Below are positions 10,941 through 21,809 of a stretch of DNA of 64,000 bases, in pieces. Position 1 is the stretch's first letter. Each line of letters starts with the position of its first letter. A program made the translations under genes and the position numbers. Source of the stretch: Amphibalanus amphitrite. Its lineage: Eukaryota; Arthropoda; Thecostraca; Balanomorpha; Balanidae. Where the stretch lies: the NCBI RefSeq assembly GCF_019059575.1, contig NW_024882708.1, forward strand, positions 151,306 to 215,305. The letters are read 5' to 3'. The notes below the pieces were generated by a model. That model was not told the DNA's origin. It saw only the letters and a program-made list of their open reading frames with translations, and did no database searches.

Positions 10941-11888
10941 TAGGGGAGAGTGGGGCACATTCGTGCATGGGGCACATTCGTTTTCAGCAGTTTATGGAAA
11001 CACGAGTGACTGCACGAGCTCAAGGTAAATTATGGAAATATGTCTATCATTGCCGCCCTTCGTTCACCGTAGAATACAACACTGTACCTGCTGTCATGCT
11101 TTATAAAAACGCAAATTTGTAATATTCGTGAGCTTTCCAAACTTTTCTCATATCATCCATTTTCGTGATCCTGACTCGGAAATGTGGTTCAGCTTTTCAA
11201 AATTGTGGGTAAAGAAGCTCACTCTATTCACGAAACTGCTGCAAACTTGTTTGTTGAAAAAGTGTCATTTTTTTAAAAGAAATTTTGAAATATATTACTA
11301 ATAACGTTGTGGGGCAGGTTCGTGTACGCACTGCCTGGGGGCACATTCGTGCATATTTTTTTTAGTTTTTGCGATTTATGACTTTATCTGTAGTAGGTTT
11401 CTCTAATGACGCTCGCCTGACTCAGTCTCGACTGCTTGCGACGTCGCGACGAGCAATTCACGCGAACTTGGCGAGGTCACGGAGGCCGGCAGTTGGCACA
11501 TTCTTGTTGGCCAGCCCATTCTTTCTACATATGTTGTGCAATGCATTCTTGTCGAAAGGAATCAAGTGAAATGACCCCCTGCCAATTTCCTTTGGTAAAT
11601 TTCTGGTAATGCCCGGTAATTTCTCGAACTTTGCAGGGTGAACGGAAGTGCCCCATCTCTTGAACGAATGTGCCCCATAGGTGGGGCAGTTTCGTGCAAA
11701 TGTTCAGAGTTAATAAAAGTCATTTTTTCTAATGGAAGCAAGAATTTTAGAGGATAACTTTTAAAGAGGAAAACTATCTGCAATAGTTCCTTTCCATACT
11801 ACAATCAACAATTTTGCCGTTGCACTAACCAAAGAACAGATATATGGGTTTATCCATTTTTTGCACGAATGTGCCCCACTCTCCCCTA
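10941..11888. mobile_element. TA-flanked element with internal copies of its own end (about 0.95 kb)
   Basis: Perfect inverted ends of 25 bp beginning GGGGAGAGTGGGGCACATTC and running to GTGCA, between TA dinucleotides at 10941-10942 and 11887-11888, as in the Tc1/mariner group. Parts of the terminal motif (GGGGCACATTCGTGCA) recur inside at about 10969, 11339, 11650, 11674 and 11685 in both orientations. There is no transposase frame. The superfamily is inferred only from the TA flanks. Confidence 0.7.
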
Positions 11889-12453
11889 ACTCCCGCCCAT
11901 TATCTGTGGTCGGCGTGTCCCGTTACTTTGTGACGCCGCCGCGGGGGACGGCTCGGACCGGGCGGTTCAGACGAGGGCCCGCGCATTATCAGCCGCCGCG
12001 GCCGCGTCACGACCGGGCCCGCGGCCGTTTGCGAGAGCGCCGCCCGGGGCGCGCTGTTTCGCCGATTGGAAATGGTTTTTGGTGGGGTGTGTTCGAGACG
12101 GTTCGTGAGGCGGTACCCTGCGCCTGTGCGCTGCAATGGGCAGTGACGCGGGGCCGAGGTGACCGAGTCAGGGCCGGGCCGAGACCTGTCTGGATCGCTG
12201 CTGATGGACGCCATAAATTTGGGAGGTGGTGATTAGCGTGCCGCTGTAGTAAATAAAAAGGATCAGATGTGTATCTGGCGCTGAGTAAAAAGTGTTGTGC
12301 TTGCAGGGAATTAGTGCCTATTAGCAGAGGCTTTAACAGATAACCTGATTATGTCATATCAAGGTTGTTCCGAGTGTTCAATGCGGGAAATACCTACAGA
12401 CGAGACGGAAATTAGGTACATTCGCCTCGTTAAAGCGAATCTAGGGGTATTCC
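11889..12453. other. CpG-rich patch, no gene called
   Basis: Bases 11930-12215 are very GC- and CpG-rich with open frames on both strands but no recognisable domain. It may be a CpG-island-like first exon or promoter. The rest is unremarkable. Confidence 0.35.
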
Positions 12454-12516
12454 GTATTCGCTGAGGTCACCTCAGCGAATACATTGCAATAGTTCACCTC
12501 AGTGAGGTGAACTATT
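12454..12516. repeat. Two adjacent perfect 29-bp palindromes
   Basis: The first (12454-12482) has 14-bp arms GTATTCGCTGAGGT and its complement around a single C. The second (12488-12516) has 14-bp arms AATAGTTCACCTCA and its complement around a single G. They are 5 bp apart and both centre on a GAGGT/ACCTC core. This could form two hairpins or a pair of inverted nuclear-receptor-like half-sites. No flanking transposon ends were found. Confidence 0.75.
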
Positions 12517-15420
12517 TGCAATCAATACTCAGTATGCACCCGGGCTTCCTCTAATCCCTATCTAATCCTCTAATCCTATATACGGCGTAACGGCCTTGCT
12601 CTAATCTCCCTGAAGGCAGATGTGGCCCCACATGCAGGACACTTTCCTACCTACCCAAGGCTCTTAATTTTATCTGACGAGCAGTTTCAAGGGACACATG
12701 GTTCAATGCTTCCGAGTTAGGTCGTCCATGTATAGGGAGGCTGCCGTCGTTCCATACACTTTCAAAATGCATTTGTTGGTCTCGGCAGGCTTTTCCGTTA
12801 CAAACTACTAACGGCAGGCCCATGTCGTCCCCTATCTCCCTGTGTGTCCAATATCACAGATGACGTCACACGAAGGGGCGGAGTCGGGGGCGGAGCCTAG
12901 CGCAACGGCCGCCATATTTGAATTTGTTTGTTTTATAAGAATGTGTTCTATATTTTGGGTTTTCTCAATTGTCATCAATAGTTTAATGAACGGTTAGCTG
13001 TAATGTAAGTGATTTCTAAAGAAAAAAAACACATTCTCCTTGCGATTTCGATTTAAGTCCGACCCACGCCTAGATTCGAACGCACGATCTTTGGATCACG
13101 GTGCACGCATCATAACCACTACACTACCGCAGCCGCCGGAGGAATGGAGGCTGCGGAGTGCGGAGGCATAGGGCTTTTTACTCATTTTTGGAAAAACTAA
13201 TGAGTTTAGTGAAAAACTGCTCTTAGATAATTCGAAGAAAAATGTCTCGTCTTTCCGATGATGCCCCTAGTTTTGTGCTATCTCCAGCGAGTTTGTTTTA
13301 CAACCCTTCAAAAATCGCCCATTTACATGGGACTCAAACGGGACTTCAAGACTTGCCCCCAGATAACGTCACGAGCTGATGTCACGATCAGGTAGAATCG
13401 TCGAACGACCCTACCTGGTATATAGGGCCTGGCTCCAAAGGCCTCGCGCTCACGCCCGATTTTGGCCATTTCCCGGCTCCTTATTTATGCTGCGCCGCAG
13501 GTTTGAGTGATCTCTTGGGAAAATATCGATACTCAGAGCAGATTGCAAAACATAGCCGAAGACATCTGGTTTTCACCATGGTATATAAAAACAAAAACAC
13601 TGGCGCATGTGATAGCACAAAAAATTGCTTGGCGTGTAAAAACTTATAATTGGTAAGGGCACTCTCATTATTTAAGGCTTAAGTCATCCCTATAGTTGGT
13701 ATCAGTTGCGCAATTAGGTATCTGCAATTGATATTGCCGATGCTGTTGTTAAGTGGAGATCAAACTTTTAGTGACGTGTAATTTATTTATCATGGGGTTA
13801 ACTTATTTTTTTTTTAATTTTACCAAGTGCGCTCTTGAAATTTCATAAATTACGTGTCCTCGTCATACAAGCCAAATTTGTATGGATTTGTGCATTGCAC
13901 AATACCATGTGGCACTCGGCACAAGGCCATTCGTCAGTGCGAGTTCCACCAGAGTAAGGTCTCTGGCCCACATCCCGTGCTCAGTCCACCTGTGTAGCAT
14001 GTCGCAATGATCCGGCCGGTGCCGCGCCCGTGGACGCCGTGCAGCGCGGCCAGAGGTCAGGCCGTGTCACCCCACTGTGGTCAGCGACCGTCACCAGACG
14101 GGGCCGACGCCTCACTCCGGGCACAGTGTTGTAAGCACTACGGCCGACAGGGTGGCCACAACAAAAGACAGGGCATTGCTCTGAAGAAACATGACCCCTG
14201 TTTCATTTTGTGTCGGAAGGGTAACGGGCCTGTGTAAGTCTGAGGATTTTTAAAGTAATTGGGGTCAGATATGACCTCGTGGACAGGCACACACTGGCTG
14301 CAAGCTTCAAGTGATAATTCATGTGATCATTTGGATTGCATCCCCAGCCTTACGGCCACCTAACTCAATTGACATAAGTGGCTCGTAAATCGTAAACCAG
14401 CGTTATTATACCATAAACTGTTTGCATAATACCAACGAAGAAAGCTGGATTGTATGTACGCAGAAATCGTTTTAGCTTCACACACAGTGCAGGAGAACGC
14501 AGCGAGGTGATAAAACCAGCAAACGATGTGTTATAGTAGTGCGGAGCAGTGCAATGCGTGCATGAAAAGTCGTTAAACGTTTCTGGCTGGAGGCACTGCG
14601 TTGTTGCGGCCCGAACAGGTAGAAATAAGCACCGAAAGTGACGAATATTGCTTCGTTTTAATGGCTGACATGTAACCGAAACATCACAAAACGCATCTCT
14701 CCCGCCTCGGGTAGCCAGACAAAGATGCATATTGCATATTGTAAAAGTGCATATAATCAGTAACTCTTAGCTCATATGCGCATCTAATTTCTCTGGTCCC
14801 TGGCCTAACAAACCATAGCAACAGTTTCTGATTTTTTTTGGTGGTTTACCTCCGCAGAGCACTAGCACAGCCCTGACCTGGAATTGCATATGGTTTCCCT
14901 GTAATTATTGGGTAACCGCACATTAGTCGACAACCACCATTGTGCACGCGCTCATAGAGGACTGGACTGAGCGCCCACGAGCAGTGAAGGAGGCTATTTG
15001 TATTCTGAGTGGGCGTAGAATGAAATGCGTGATTCAGCCACCGGATCCCGACAGTAGCGGGCATTAGCCTGGGGTCTCCAGATAACTTTGTGTGGTTGGA
15101 TATTGCCTCCAGACACCTGCGGACCCCCACTAGTTGTCTGGCCTCCAGACGACTGCTGGCTACCTCCTTTGTCGCGAGCAAAGTGGCCGAGAGGTATGGG
15201 ATCGGTATTTCAAACCAGCTACTTGTCCTTCTTAGCTTCCATTCTTCTCAGTTCTCACATCAAGCGAATTTTCACAATGTTTAGGCATTTTTGTTTGATA
15301 AATGATAGCATCCGATTGGTTACCTTCAGAGCGGAGTGCAAATGCAGAAAAGATGAGACATGCCGTCCCTCTCAGGAAAAGTATAACTTAAGTTTGCAAC
15401 GGACAACATTCAAATGTTGA
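12517..15420. other. No gene; one tRNA-like relic
   Basis: Moderately AT-rich DNA. Apart from the tRNA-like relic at about 13050-13138 I see no supported feature. A GC-rich patch lies at 14005-14160 and a CRE-like TGACGTCA at about 12862. Open frames on both strands around 14365-15420 lack any recognisable motif. Confidence 0.45.
13050..13138 (-). pseudogene. tRNA-like relic (possible tRNA-derived SINE head)
   Basis: On the minus strand TAGTGTAGTGGTTATGATG resembles a tRNA A-box and GTTCGAATC a B-box, spaced as in a tRNA. The T-arm stem does not pair and the anticodon arm is not clear, so this is not a functional tRNA. Either a decayed tRNA copy or the head of a SINE. Confidence 0.35.
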
Positions 15421-15674
15421 TGGCGCGCATGACGGGGGGGGGGGGGCTCTACAGAGCCCCATTCCAGTTTTTCGGCAATATCTTCTAAACCGTTTCACGG
15501 ATCAGCACGAAACTTGCAGTATTCTCAGCGGCATCCATTTGACACCTTGTGTTAAAATTTCAAATTTCTAGCTACCACAGTTTGGCCGGAAATGACGTCT
15601 GAGTGACGTCATGTCGGCCGATTTTGATGCAAAATATTGAATTACGGCAAACGCTCTCAAGAGCTTAGTTTTAA

Positions 15675-17229
15675 AGGGACCCTCCCACCTTCAAAAAAGT
15701 TAATGAATTGGCATGAAAGTGATGTCGCTCGGTTCAGAAAGAGCGAAAACGAATATCTACCAAATTTCACCGAAAAATATTCACCGGTTTTCAAGATATT
15801 AGACTTTTACTTTTGTTTACTTTTTTGGGATCTCCGCTGTTTCTAGCGACTTTATTTTAGAAGTGCGGCGTTTGCGGCAGATGTTGCGCGCAAATAGCAT
15901 ATACCACCGCGTGCTACAAAACGTTTTAGTCAAACATTTAAAAATCGTTAGATACTTGCGCTGACGTCACACATTCAGAGGGGTATTCCTAAGCATTAGC
16001 CCCTCTGAATCAAAACGCTGCAATTTTGAAATTCAATATTTCCGATTTAAGGCATTTCTCGATGTTGTGAGTGCCGAAACCGGTAATTGTGAGCCAGGGA
16101 CCCCATTTTGGCTATCTCAACTCAAATCTAATCCAGAATTGGAGGATCAAATTTTTAAAAAAAATTTTGCATCCGGAAATTCCCATTGGTGGGTCGCTGA
16201 AGAAAAGTTCGGCCAAGCCTGTTTGTCAGTATGTGAGTATGTGAGTGAGTATGTGAGTGAGTTTGTCCAAGCTTTTTTGGACCTGGAGTCAAAATGGGTG
16301 GACCGATCGGGACGAAAGTGGGACCGTTCGACTCGTCTCCGGCGAGGTAAACTTTTGGTACTGGCCTCGGTTCGCTCAGTGCTTCGTGGCACATGCTATT
16401 CCGCTTCAAAGTTTCGGTGACACGAAATTTTTTGTCAAGGCTACAGGTCAACCCGAGGTCACGGGCAAAGCCATACTGGCGGGACACATCGGTAACACCT
16501 TGAACCAGTTTCCAGGGGGGTCACCGTCTGCGAGGGGTGCAGGCTGCACGTGCTGGGGTCGGAAAACCGTTTTGACGTGAGATCCTCTGGCTCAAAGAAA
16601 TTTTAAGCTATCAACCTCAAAATCGGTTCAATGGTAGTCCCAGGCAAGGCCTCCAAAATAATGCACATTTGGTTGAGCTAAACTCTGTGGTGCATGAGCT
16701 ATGCACGTGCAAGCCGATTGCACCCCTTCGTACGTTGCCACGCCTGCAGGGTAAACGGCAGCTCTAACTGGTTCAAAACTTGCAGGTCATAAGAAGAATA
16801 CATTTGATCACGACATTCCGGCGAGATAATATCCGAGGGGTGCAAGCTGCGCGTGCGGGGGGCGGATAACGGTTTTGACGAGGGATCCTCTGATCCCGGG
16901 AAACGTCGATCTAGCGACACAAAAGTCGGTACACTGATAGAACTAGACACACGCTACATGATGTTATGAAAATGACTGCACTGGGGTGCCTGGGACATGA
17001 ACTATGCACGTGCAGTTAATTCATATCTTACTGTAGGTAGATCTCCACACCAATCTCGCGTGCTTTCAAGCATTTTTGGGATGTTTCGGTTGGTTTCAGG
17101 TTCAGTCCAAGCTCAGTCTGGGTTTCGGTGGTTTTGCCCGGTGTGTGCCCTCAGTACCGTTCCTCCAATTCTGGCCCAAGGCAACGCAAGAGCGCTGCCG
17201 GCATCTAGTGTTAAGGTGGGAGGGTCCCT
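15675..17229 (-). mobile_element. TTAA-flanked MITE, family B, copy 3 (interrupted)
   Basis: Ends AGGGACCCTCCCACCTT and its inverse lie between TTAA at 15671-15674 and TTAA at 17230-17233. The first 460 bases match the copies at 21929-22395 and 35294-35799 in reverse orientation. They include a CRE TGACGTCA and the internal hairpin at 15973-16010. A 1.07-kb insert (16133-17202) splits it near the far end. Confidence 0.8.
16133..17202. mobile_element. Insert in family B copy 3, with large internal tandem units
   Basis: The family B sequence is interrupted here, and ATCTAAT (16126-16132) and ATCTAGT (17203-17209) on either side look like a target duplication with one change. A 14-bp inverted pair CCAGAATTGGAGGA lies at 16133-16146 and 17161-17174. 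Inside, two related units of roughly 300 bp (about 16515-16690 and 16820-17010) carry GAGGGGTGCA, GCACGTGC-like and GGTTTTGACG motifs. The open frames are not recognisable proteins. Confidence 0.5.
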
Positions 17230-17998
17230 TTAAAACTATATAGATCCAATTTCTTTGCATCAGTGGACTGCAAATACACGTAGCTATCAAACTGGTATTT
17301 CGAATTGTCAAAGTTTTAAATTTGGAGAAATATATCTATGTAATTACAAAAAAAAATATTTTTTTTTGATTTTTCAAAAAGTTCTTGATTTTTCGCAAAA
17401 AACGGAACGTATGTGATAGAACACTAATGAACTACTCTAGCAAGTTTTAGCCCAATATCTTCAGAAATAGCCAAGTTAGTTGCATTATTGTCAAAATTTT
17501 ACAATTATATATATTTTCAAAACCATATATCAGTACGTTCTTGACATTGTACAGCAACATAAATGGCACCATCGGGTTCCTGAGCTCAAACTGCATCTGA
17601 TAGGCACATTTTTTGTTGAAAAATTTCATTTTCGAAATTTGACCTTTTCTGACCTGAAATTGACCTGACCTCCAGTAAATTCAGCTGAAATGACCTCAAA
17701 TGACACAGACGAAATTATTTTCGAAATCTACGTGTAAAATGGACCATAAAACATGCGGCACGTGACCGATACATGATATACAATTTTCGTGACCTAGGAT
17801 GACCTGGCCTTGACCTGAAAAATTCGAAGGAAACGTTCTGTTCCCTCAGGGTATTTACGGCATATATCAAGGAGTGCGTAAACCAATGATGAGCCTGATC
17901 GGACTTCTCAGCCGGTGGCCAGAGCATAAATTGTAAAAAAGCATTGGTGGCCTTACCAACTCGCTAGCTCAATTTGATCGGGAGTTATCCCGCGCCCC

Positions 17999-19159
17999 GC
18001 TGAGGGGCGGGGGCAGAATCTTCTCCCCCGTTTTTCGCCAATAACTTCTAAACACGTTACGCCAGTAACGTCAAACTTTCAGTACCTTATCATACATCAA
18101 TTTGACACGTTCCCTGAAAATTTGAGCGAAATCCGCCGCAAAATATTTGAGTAAATGACGTTTAAGTGACGTCATGTCACGCCATTTTTGTCTCAAAAAC
18201 GGCAAAACTTCAAACGCCGCTAACATCTTCATTTTTTAAGAAATCAAGACGTAACAAAAAAGGTTATACGTGATTCTACTTTGTCTATCAAATGGCTATC
18301 TCGTTTTGTTTTTGAAAATTTTGGATTTCAGCCCTTTTTCAAAAAACTGACTTTTTTGGGAAAATAATGATAAAATCCAAAATTTTGAGTGTATCGAAAA
18401 AACCTGAATATATGTCACAGAAGTGGTCTATGTGCAGCTAGATACCAATTTTTAAGAAGAATCGGCTGAAAAATGTGGGAGTTATTAAAAAAATTTATGA
18501 CGTCACGACACACAAAATTTTTGAAAAATGATTTTTTTGGACGTTCTAGACCTCGTACGGAAACCAAAATAGCACAATTCGATTCGCCGTGAAAAACTGC
18601 ATCAGATCGACACCTTTTTAGGTCTTAACAACCAACTTCAAAATTATTTGACCTCCTTTGACCTGACCTTGACCTGACCTCGACCTGAAATTCATCCTGA
18701 CGTGGTCCATATCACTTATTGAGTGTGCCTATTGGATTCTATGAATAAAATGACGCATAAAACATGTGTCGCACGTGCCCTTTTCTATATTTCGTTTTTG
18801 GTGACCTGACCTGACCTGACCTTGACCTTGACCTTGACCTTGCATGATATGATATGCAACGGATATTGTCTTGGTAGCCTAAGAACACGTTTTGGGCAAC
18901 CAGTCTCAGTCCATTCTTCGGCAACTACGGTGCAAGGCCGATACTGTAGAAACTTGCATTTTGTACCCTTGACCTGACCTCTGACCTACTTAAAAAATCG
19001 GCTCTTAAGATCCGCTTTGTTGATAGCTTTCGATTGCCGTTTTCCCCGTCTTTCTACGACCATCAGTTCGGAAGTTAGACGGGGGGGGGGGTAGAATCTG
19101 CCCCTCCCCCCCAGCAGGGCGCGTATGGCTGAATGGCCCAGCGGGTAGCAGGGTGCGGG
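17999..19159 (+). mobile_element. TTAA-superfamily element, family A copy 1, TTAT-flanked
   Basis: Left end CCCGCGCCCCGCTG and right end CAGCGGGTAGCAGGGTGCGGG (imperfect) lie between TTAT at 17995-17998 and 19160-19163. It is collinear with the copy at 28268-29449. It carries G-run/C-run hairpins around CAGAATCT, the AACTTTCAGTACC block, a CRE at 18167-18174 preceded 11 bp upstream by a decayed one, and a TGACC array at 18801-18842. Confidence 0.85.
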
Positions 19160-19163
19160 TTAT

Positions 19164-20000
19164 GGAAGAGAAACTCTGATGACCTAGTAGTGTCAACGCA
19201 AGGTCAGCAATGCAAAAGTAAGGCATCGGACCATGCAACTGCAAGGAAGCATGAAGTCACAATTCCGTGTGCTTGAGACAGTTTGAGATCGTTTCCGGTG
19301 CCAAAATAACACTTTCATTTGTCCCCATTGACTTATAATGGTGAGATCACATGACCGGCCTGACCGGAAAATGCAGTTGGCGTCACAAGATCCGGCTTGA
19401 ATCAGAGGTCGGGTGTGCCAAGTTTCAGCTCTATCGTCTGCGTGTTCGGAACTATCGCGAAAAACCCAGGGGGGGGGGGGGGCACTCGTGACTCCCCTTC
19501 GATTACCTTACTACTCTAGCCTATAGCTACTTATAGCTATCTATTCAGCCATCTATTCCATGTACTACACCATCCCAGAAATGCGTTATCACGTAACTCG
19601 GGCCCTCCTATCTGACCAGTATCTATGTACTGTCTCCATTGTTCTTCCTGCTTATGCGGCCGACGGCCGGGCGCATCATGGACAAAATACTCGGCACACT
19701 GCGGCGTACGGTCCGCGCGTGCCGCAAGGTCAGTCGGCAGAGCCGAGGGCACGGTCTCTCAGTGGCTGGGAGCCGGCACGGCGCCGCGCCCACGGCTCAC
19801 TGACGTGTCGGGAGGGTCGATGGCAGAATTCCCACCCGGCCTGAAGACGAGACCGTGACCCCGTGACAACCACAATGTTTAGCACTGGGCCAGGAGCTGA
19901 AAGGCCACGTCGTTCGCCAGGTAGGATAAATGAAGGTTTGAGAAGGCTAAGTAGTCCCACACCAATGATGCCAACTTCCTGCCTTCTGGCTTGCTTTGTG
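19164..20000. other. No gene; short TTAA-family-like remnants
   Basis: Contains a G-run at 19470-19482 next to TGACTCCCC and some TGACC words resembling TTAA-family ends, but no bounded element. A CpG-rich stretch at 19660-19850 has open frames on both strands with no recognisable protein. Confidence 0.4.
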
Positions 20001-20004
20001 ATAA

Positions 20005-20759
20005 CGCGCGACCCGTGGGGGGGGGGGGGGGTGTCCAAACTCCAAAGGGCCCCCTGTTTCGCAGGTAACTCAGAAACGGCTGGGAATATTTCGACTTGAA
20101 ACTTTCAGTACCTCTCCGTACATCAATTTTACACAACTCCTGAAAAAAATCAGGACCCAGGTCATCTCAGGTCACGAGCTATAGAGGTCAAACTGAGCTC
20201 ATGTTCGGCGATTTTTCGTCGAAAAAGTTGTTCTCGAAGAAAAATCGCAGAAAATCATATTTTTAACTTAGTGGCTCAAAAATTGGACCGTGGGTATAAA
20301 AAACATTGCAAACAAAATAGCTATCTCGAAATTTTTAAAATATAAAAATCCCTTATCTAGGGATTTTCTAACTCAATTTAGATTTCTTGAGATATTTTTT
20401 TTAAATTTGGAGGAAATTTTTAAAAACCGGAATATATGTCAGAGAACCCCTTAGGTACACATGCCAAAAATTAACAAAATATCTGTAAAACTGCCAGAGA
20501 TATAGCCATTTGAATAACTGAAAAAGTAGCGACTGTTCTTATGACTTCACAATATTTTAGGTATTTGTGCTTGAAATCAGTCAGGAGTAATATTTATGAT
20601 ACTTATCAACCTCTTCCTGACTGAATGTGATCCTTCACGTCAGTAAACTCACTTTTACGTAAACAATTGTTTTTCGTTGTAAACCGGTACAATTTGACCT
20701 TATTTGACCTTCCTGTGACGTCATAGTTCCAAGAAAAATGGTCAAGGATGTTTCTATGG

Positions 20760-20822
<63 letters not shown>

Positions 20823-21221
20823 CACGCCTTTCCTTACGATTAACGAACGTTTTCTGATTGGTCGAGGCTGACCTCTGTTGTGATGTCACAGGTCATCATC
20901 CACTCAGGTGACTATCCACATGCCAGATCTATCATATACATCATATCCAGACTCATTTTGAAAACTTAGATTTCATTTTTATGAACGACTTCTTGTCACT
21001 GTAAATTGGACAGATTTGACCTTGTCTGACCTCCCTGTGACGTCACAGGTCAAATATCAAGGTCATCGATATCTTCTCTTGTGCATCTCGATGAGCTCTT
21101 TCGAATGCCGTTTGAATTTTTCCGATCCGGCTATTGGTTCCGGAGATACGTAGGGGGCCCTTTGGGTACCCCCCCCCCCCCAAGAGGACGTGGAACCTGC
21201 CAGACCTCAACGGGGCGCGGG
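20005..21221 (+). mobile_element. TTAA-superfamily element, ATAA-flanked
   Basis: Ends CGCGCGACCCGTGGGG (left) and CCCGCGCCCCGTTGAGG (right, read inward) lie between ATAA at 20001-20004 and 21222-21225. It shows the superfamily order: G-run, GAAACTTTCAGTACC (about 20098), a dinucleotide repeat, two CREs (about 20716 and 21038), TTCCGGAGATACG, and a final C-run. No coding capacity. Confidence 0.75.
20762..20819. repeat. (AT)n microsatellite
   Basis: About 29 uninterrupted AT units inside the element at 20005-21221. Confidence 0.95.
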
Positions 21222-21715
21222 ATAAGATACCAATTAGTGGGCCGTTGCCTAATTTCCAAATGCGTCGAATGTATGAATGTATCTGATGGTGCCCCGTCGA
21301 ATCGCCAACGCTCGGTATGACTAACATGATTTGCATGGCTGGTATGACGTGATCTCACGATAAAATATCTCGTCTTTGTGTTACAATTTCCGTGTCACTG
21401 ATTCATAACCTTCAACCTACTCGGCTTCTCATTGAAATGAGCAAAGTGTGGAGCATTGAGCTGGCTAGGAGATACGGGGCACCGGCACCCATGGTCATCA
21501 AGTACGTCACGGTCAGACTTCAGGGTTCAGGCCCTGTTAGCACTGTCAATGGTGCCATAGTTCGCAGGAGCGGGAGAGGCCGCCCCGAGCGACCTCTTCC
21601 AGCGCCAGTGCCCCATTGGCGTGAGACCAGAGTACCCCGAGCTGAGAGCAGGGAGCGGCCCCATTCACGCCGTGGCCGCAGGCTGGCTGGCTGACCCCGC
21701 CCGGCCCACACGCCG

Positions 21716-21751
21716 TACATAAGGCGCACCGCGTCGGCACAGAGCATCAGT
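21716..21751 (+). promoter_or_regulatory. Core promoter of cuticle gene 1
   Basis: A TATA-like TACATAAGG at 21716-21724 and an arthropod initiator TCAGT at 21747-21751 place the likely start at the A at 21749, 33 bp from the start of the TATA motif. Both motifs are identical and equally spaced in the second copy. Confidence 0.6.
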
Positions 21752-21809
21752 CGCTCCGCAGACCCAGCGACGCAAGAACACAGACCTGAGGAGCACACAC
21801 ACGGACAAG

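Larger units (their letters stand above)
15421..17940. mobile_element. Degenerate member of the TTAA superfamily, hosting nested insertions
   Basis: The left end shows the superfamily layout: a G-run with a small hairpin (GGGGCTCTACAGAGCCCC, about 15443), GTTTTTCGGCAATATCTTCTAAACCG, then ACTTGCAGTATTC and a TGACGTCTgagTGACGTCA pair (15593-15611). After a nested element (15675-17229) the body resumes with a TGACCT-rich stretch at 17640-17820. No TTAA is left at the outer ends, so the limits are approximate. Confidence 0.55.

Noticed and set aside
18801..18842. TGACC arrays considered as CRISPR-like or centromeric satellite
   Set aside because: Unit is 5-6 bp with no spacers, embedded at the same position in each TTAA element; eukaryotic context.
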